A stretch of DNA of 64,000 nt from assembly GCF_000067165.1 (NCBI RefSeq), contig NC_010162.1:12140501-12204500 (forward strand). Direction: 5' to 3'. Source of the DNA: Sorangium cellulosum So ce56 (GTDB taxonomy: Bacteria; Myxococcota_A; Polyangia; Polyangiales; Polyangiaceae). Shown here one piece after another: positions 62,901 through 64,000 of the stretch (its first letter is position 1; every line of letters begins with the position of its first letter). Under the pieces are notes generated by a model. It did not search any database. It was not told where the DNA came from and saw nothing but the letters and a program-made list of their open reading frames with translations. The position numbers and the translations under genes were made by a program.

Positions 62901-63944
62901 CCGCGGATCGAGATCCGGCGCGAGCCGCGCGATCGGCTGCGGCGCGACCTCCTGCGCCAGGCGAGGCAGGTCGGCCAGCGCGGCGCCGTGGTGGGGCGCC
63001 CTCCCGGCGCAGAGCTCGTAGAGGAGCACGCCGAGGGCGTAGACGTCCGCGCGCGGGCTCGGGGGCTCGTCGCGCCACACCTCGGGCGCCATGTACAGCG
63101 GCGTGCCGACGACATCCTCGCCGCCGCAGCGGGCGACCCCGGCGCGCGCCGCGCCTGGCGCGCGAGGGACCGTCGTCTCCGCGGCCGGGGGGCGCGCGGC
63201 CCCGGGCTCATCGGACACGGTCGCGCCGCCGTCGTCGGCGCGGGGGCCCTCCGCCGGCAGCGACGTGGTGGCGTCCACCGCGCCGGGGCGCGCGCGTCCC
63301 GGCGCGTGCGATCTCGTCGTCTCCAGAAGATCGCCGGTCGTCGCTCCCGTGTCCCCGCCGCTCCCGGCGGCGGCGCCGCTGTCCACGGCCATGGCGTCGC
63401 GGTCCGCGGCCCGCGCATTGAGGAGCGCCGCCGCTTCGCCCGCCTCGGGCAGGAGCTTCGCCAGGCCGAAATCGAGCAGCTTCACCTCGCCCTCGTCCGA
63501 GATGATCGCGTTCGCCGGCTTGATGTCGCGGTGGAGCACCCCGCTCCGGTGCGCGGCGGCGAGGCCCCGCGCGAGCGCGACGCCGATGGCGAGCGCCTCC
63601 TGCCAGCGGACGGGCTTGTCGAGCCGGTCCAGGCTCCGGCCGCGCACGTACTCGGAGACGAGGAACGGCCGCTGTCGCACCTCGCCCACGCGGTGCACGG
63701 CCACCACGTTCGGGTGCGAGAGCCGCGCGATCGCCCGGGCCTCGGCGAAGAAGCGCTCGCGGGCCGCGTCGGACGGGGACTCGGTCGCGATGAACTTGAT
63801 GGCGACGCGCCGCGCCAGCAGCCGGTCCTCGGCGAGGTAGACGCGACCCATCGCGCCGCGCCCGAGGGGGCTCACGATCCGGTACTCCTCGAACTCCTCG
63901 GGGGGATCCCACGCCGCGCGCTCAGCTGGCCCTCTCGCGCTCAC
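59901..63944 (-). CDS. Ser/Thr kinase-STAND ATPase-FGE-sulfatase-like protein
   Basis: 1347 residues. Kinase domain: GRGAMGRVYLAE, VAIK (Lys50), VLHRDIKPAN (Asp140), DFG (Asp158). About 120 low-complexity Ala/Gly/Pro/Asp residues lie before VGTPLYMAPE (residue ~279), so the activation segment carries a large insert. A novel-STAND ATPase follows (YRGLLAFEAEHRGLFFGRD; P-loop GDSGAGKSS, 431-438; LLFLDQLEELCAL). One membrane segment is near residues 825-845. A PEGA-like strand region (VGTAPAGAEVTLRR) and a C-terminal FGE-sulfatase fold (VYVPPGRFLFGM ... GNVWEWTVS ... VLRGGSWYQD) complete it. The FGE part lacks the catalytic Cys after RGGSW, so enzymatic formylglycine formation is unlikely. The start is a GTG with no clear Shine-Dalgarno; the frame stays open to the window edge. 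Confidence 0.9.
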   Translation of the reverse strand: MSARGPAERAAWDPPEEFEEYRIVSPLGRGAMGRVYLAEDRLLARRVAIKFIATESPSDAARERFFAEARAIARLSHPNVVAVHRVGEVRQRPFLVSEYVRGRSLDRLDKPVRWQEALAIGVALARGLAAAHRSGVLHRDIKPANAIISDEGEVKLLDFGLAKLLPEAGEAAALLNARAADRDAMAVDSGAAAGSGGDTGATTGDLLETTRSHAPGRARPGAVDATTSLPAEGPRADDGGATVSDEPGAARPPAAETTVPRAPGAARAGVARCGGEDVVGTPLYMAPEVWRDEPPSPRADVYALGVLLYELCAGRAPHHGAALADLPRLAQEVAPQPIARLAPDLDPRFAAVIDRCLERDPARRFGSGDDLREALEQLVARRAEAAAPEGNPYRGLLAFEAEHRGLFFGRDAEVRSILDRLRAQPFVLVTGDSGAGKSSLCRAGVLPAVAEGALGEGGAWAIASARLGPRPVEALAAALGPLAGEGERELAERLRAEPAALGRELRRRGTPVLLFLDQLEELCALASAPEAALAAEILAGLLRWGDGVRVLATARSDFLGRLGALPGLGDELSPALYLLRPLSPERLRDAIVGPAAAKGFRFAAGAVEALVAEAARADGGLALLQFTLAELWDARDEARREIPAAALAALGGVTGALARHADGVLRALSPEQRAAARRILLALVSPEGTRAHRTDAELLGPELAAAARGPGARTAARAALDALVRGRLLVAREAEAGAQSAYEIAHEALIRGWGTLHGWLSGDAERRAVVHRIERAAAEWERLGRPADALWGDRQLRELRGVADEALGPRERAFLSASRRMARRRTAARWAAALGVPLLVGAAVVAARLSAARALDRRVDAHVGQASLALAEARAGSERSSALGQDALARFAGEDTAGGESTWQNARAAAAEADRAYARASQELEVALRLGDADRADVRALLGDALYERAALSERERRFEQRDELISRLAAYDDGGERRRRWGAPARLAVGTAPAGAEVTLRRFEVAGGRRVLSAPRALGRTPLEDLDIEPGSFVLSFTAQGRAPVTLPLVLERAQVERVDVALPDAGAVPEGFVYVPPGRFLFGMEEGELRRMLNCQPLHAAETGAYLIARREVTLTDWMAYLRALPPEERARRTPAAQKDWHALELRQAEGGGFELSMRPTAQEYRAREGELLRYPGRARRAVQDWRLFPVAAVSFEDALAYVAWLAGTGRVPGARLCTELEWERAARGADDRVYPGGDRLEPDDANHDVTYGREPLGFGPDEVGAHPASDSPFGVQDLAGNVWEWTVSAGRDGAPVLRGGSWYQDAASSASSNREVAEPTLRNPLIGLRLCATPPAPAGSGPGR

Positions 63945-64000
63945 GGCTGCGCCGTCGCGCCGCGAGGCGAGGGGACGCCGGACCCGAGCACCGCCGCGGA

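Overview
The window looks like chromosomal DNA of a very GC-rich myxobacterium of the Sorangium/Polyangiales type. The evidence is four eukaryote-like Ser/Thr kinases fused to P-loop/TPR or sulfatase-like modules, many lipoproteins, an ADYC-domain protein, giant TPR proteins, hybrid histidine kinases and long alternative-frame ORF shadows. There is no phage, IS element, CRISPR array or rRNA. The one RNA gene is tRNA-Leu(GAG).

Layout. 1-14.1 kb (+): a cut TPR-like protein, an SppA-type lipoprotein protease, a 2686-residue TPR protein with a 36-bp coding minisatellite, a repeat-domain lipoprotein and a hybrid histidine kinase. 14.3 kb: tRNA-Leu. 15.1-22.2 kb (+): a heavy-metal efflux operon (small Cys/His-rich exported protein, CzcC, CzcB, CzcA, isoprenylcysteine-methyltransferase-like membrane protein) ending at a large inverted repeat. 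22.3-27.3 kb (-): a three-gene phosphorelay. 27.7-33.3 kb: small stress-type genes (DUF1328, coiled-coil lipoprotein, small charged protein, zinc ribbon, hemerythrin), an NtrC-type activator, and a kinase-like/receiver pair. Four -24/-12 (sigma-54) promoter-like sites lie in front of genes here. 33.3-38.0 kb: a RamB/ScfR-like regulator divergent from malate synthase and isocitrate lyase (glyoxylate shunt). 38.05-38.8 kb: a decayed GlnRS-YqeY fusion gene.

38.9-50.6 kb is the most unusual part. Two paralogous two-gene modules face each other tail to tail. Each is a pentapeptide-repeat exported protein followed within 7-11 bp by a kinase with a cyclase-like remnant, a P-loop ATPase and a TPR region. 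A fifth gene, a shorter kinase with a similar cyclase-like tail, is divergent from the second module. 50.8-64 kb: a ferritin-like diiron protein, a lipoprotein with nine Cys-rich repeats, a small Ala/Pro lipoprotein, an ECF sigma/FecR-like pair, an unusual biotin carboxylase, and an ADYC lipoprotein downstream of a kinase-STAND-FGE protein.

How the genes work together. The window is rich in sensing and signalling, and kinases repeatedly sit beside exported Cys-containing proteins. Metabolic content is limited to the glyoxylate shunt and one carboxylase subunit. Family calls rest on motifs read by eye from the translated sequence. No database search was run.
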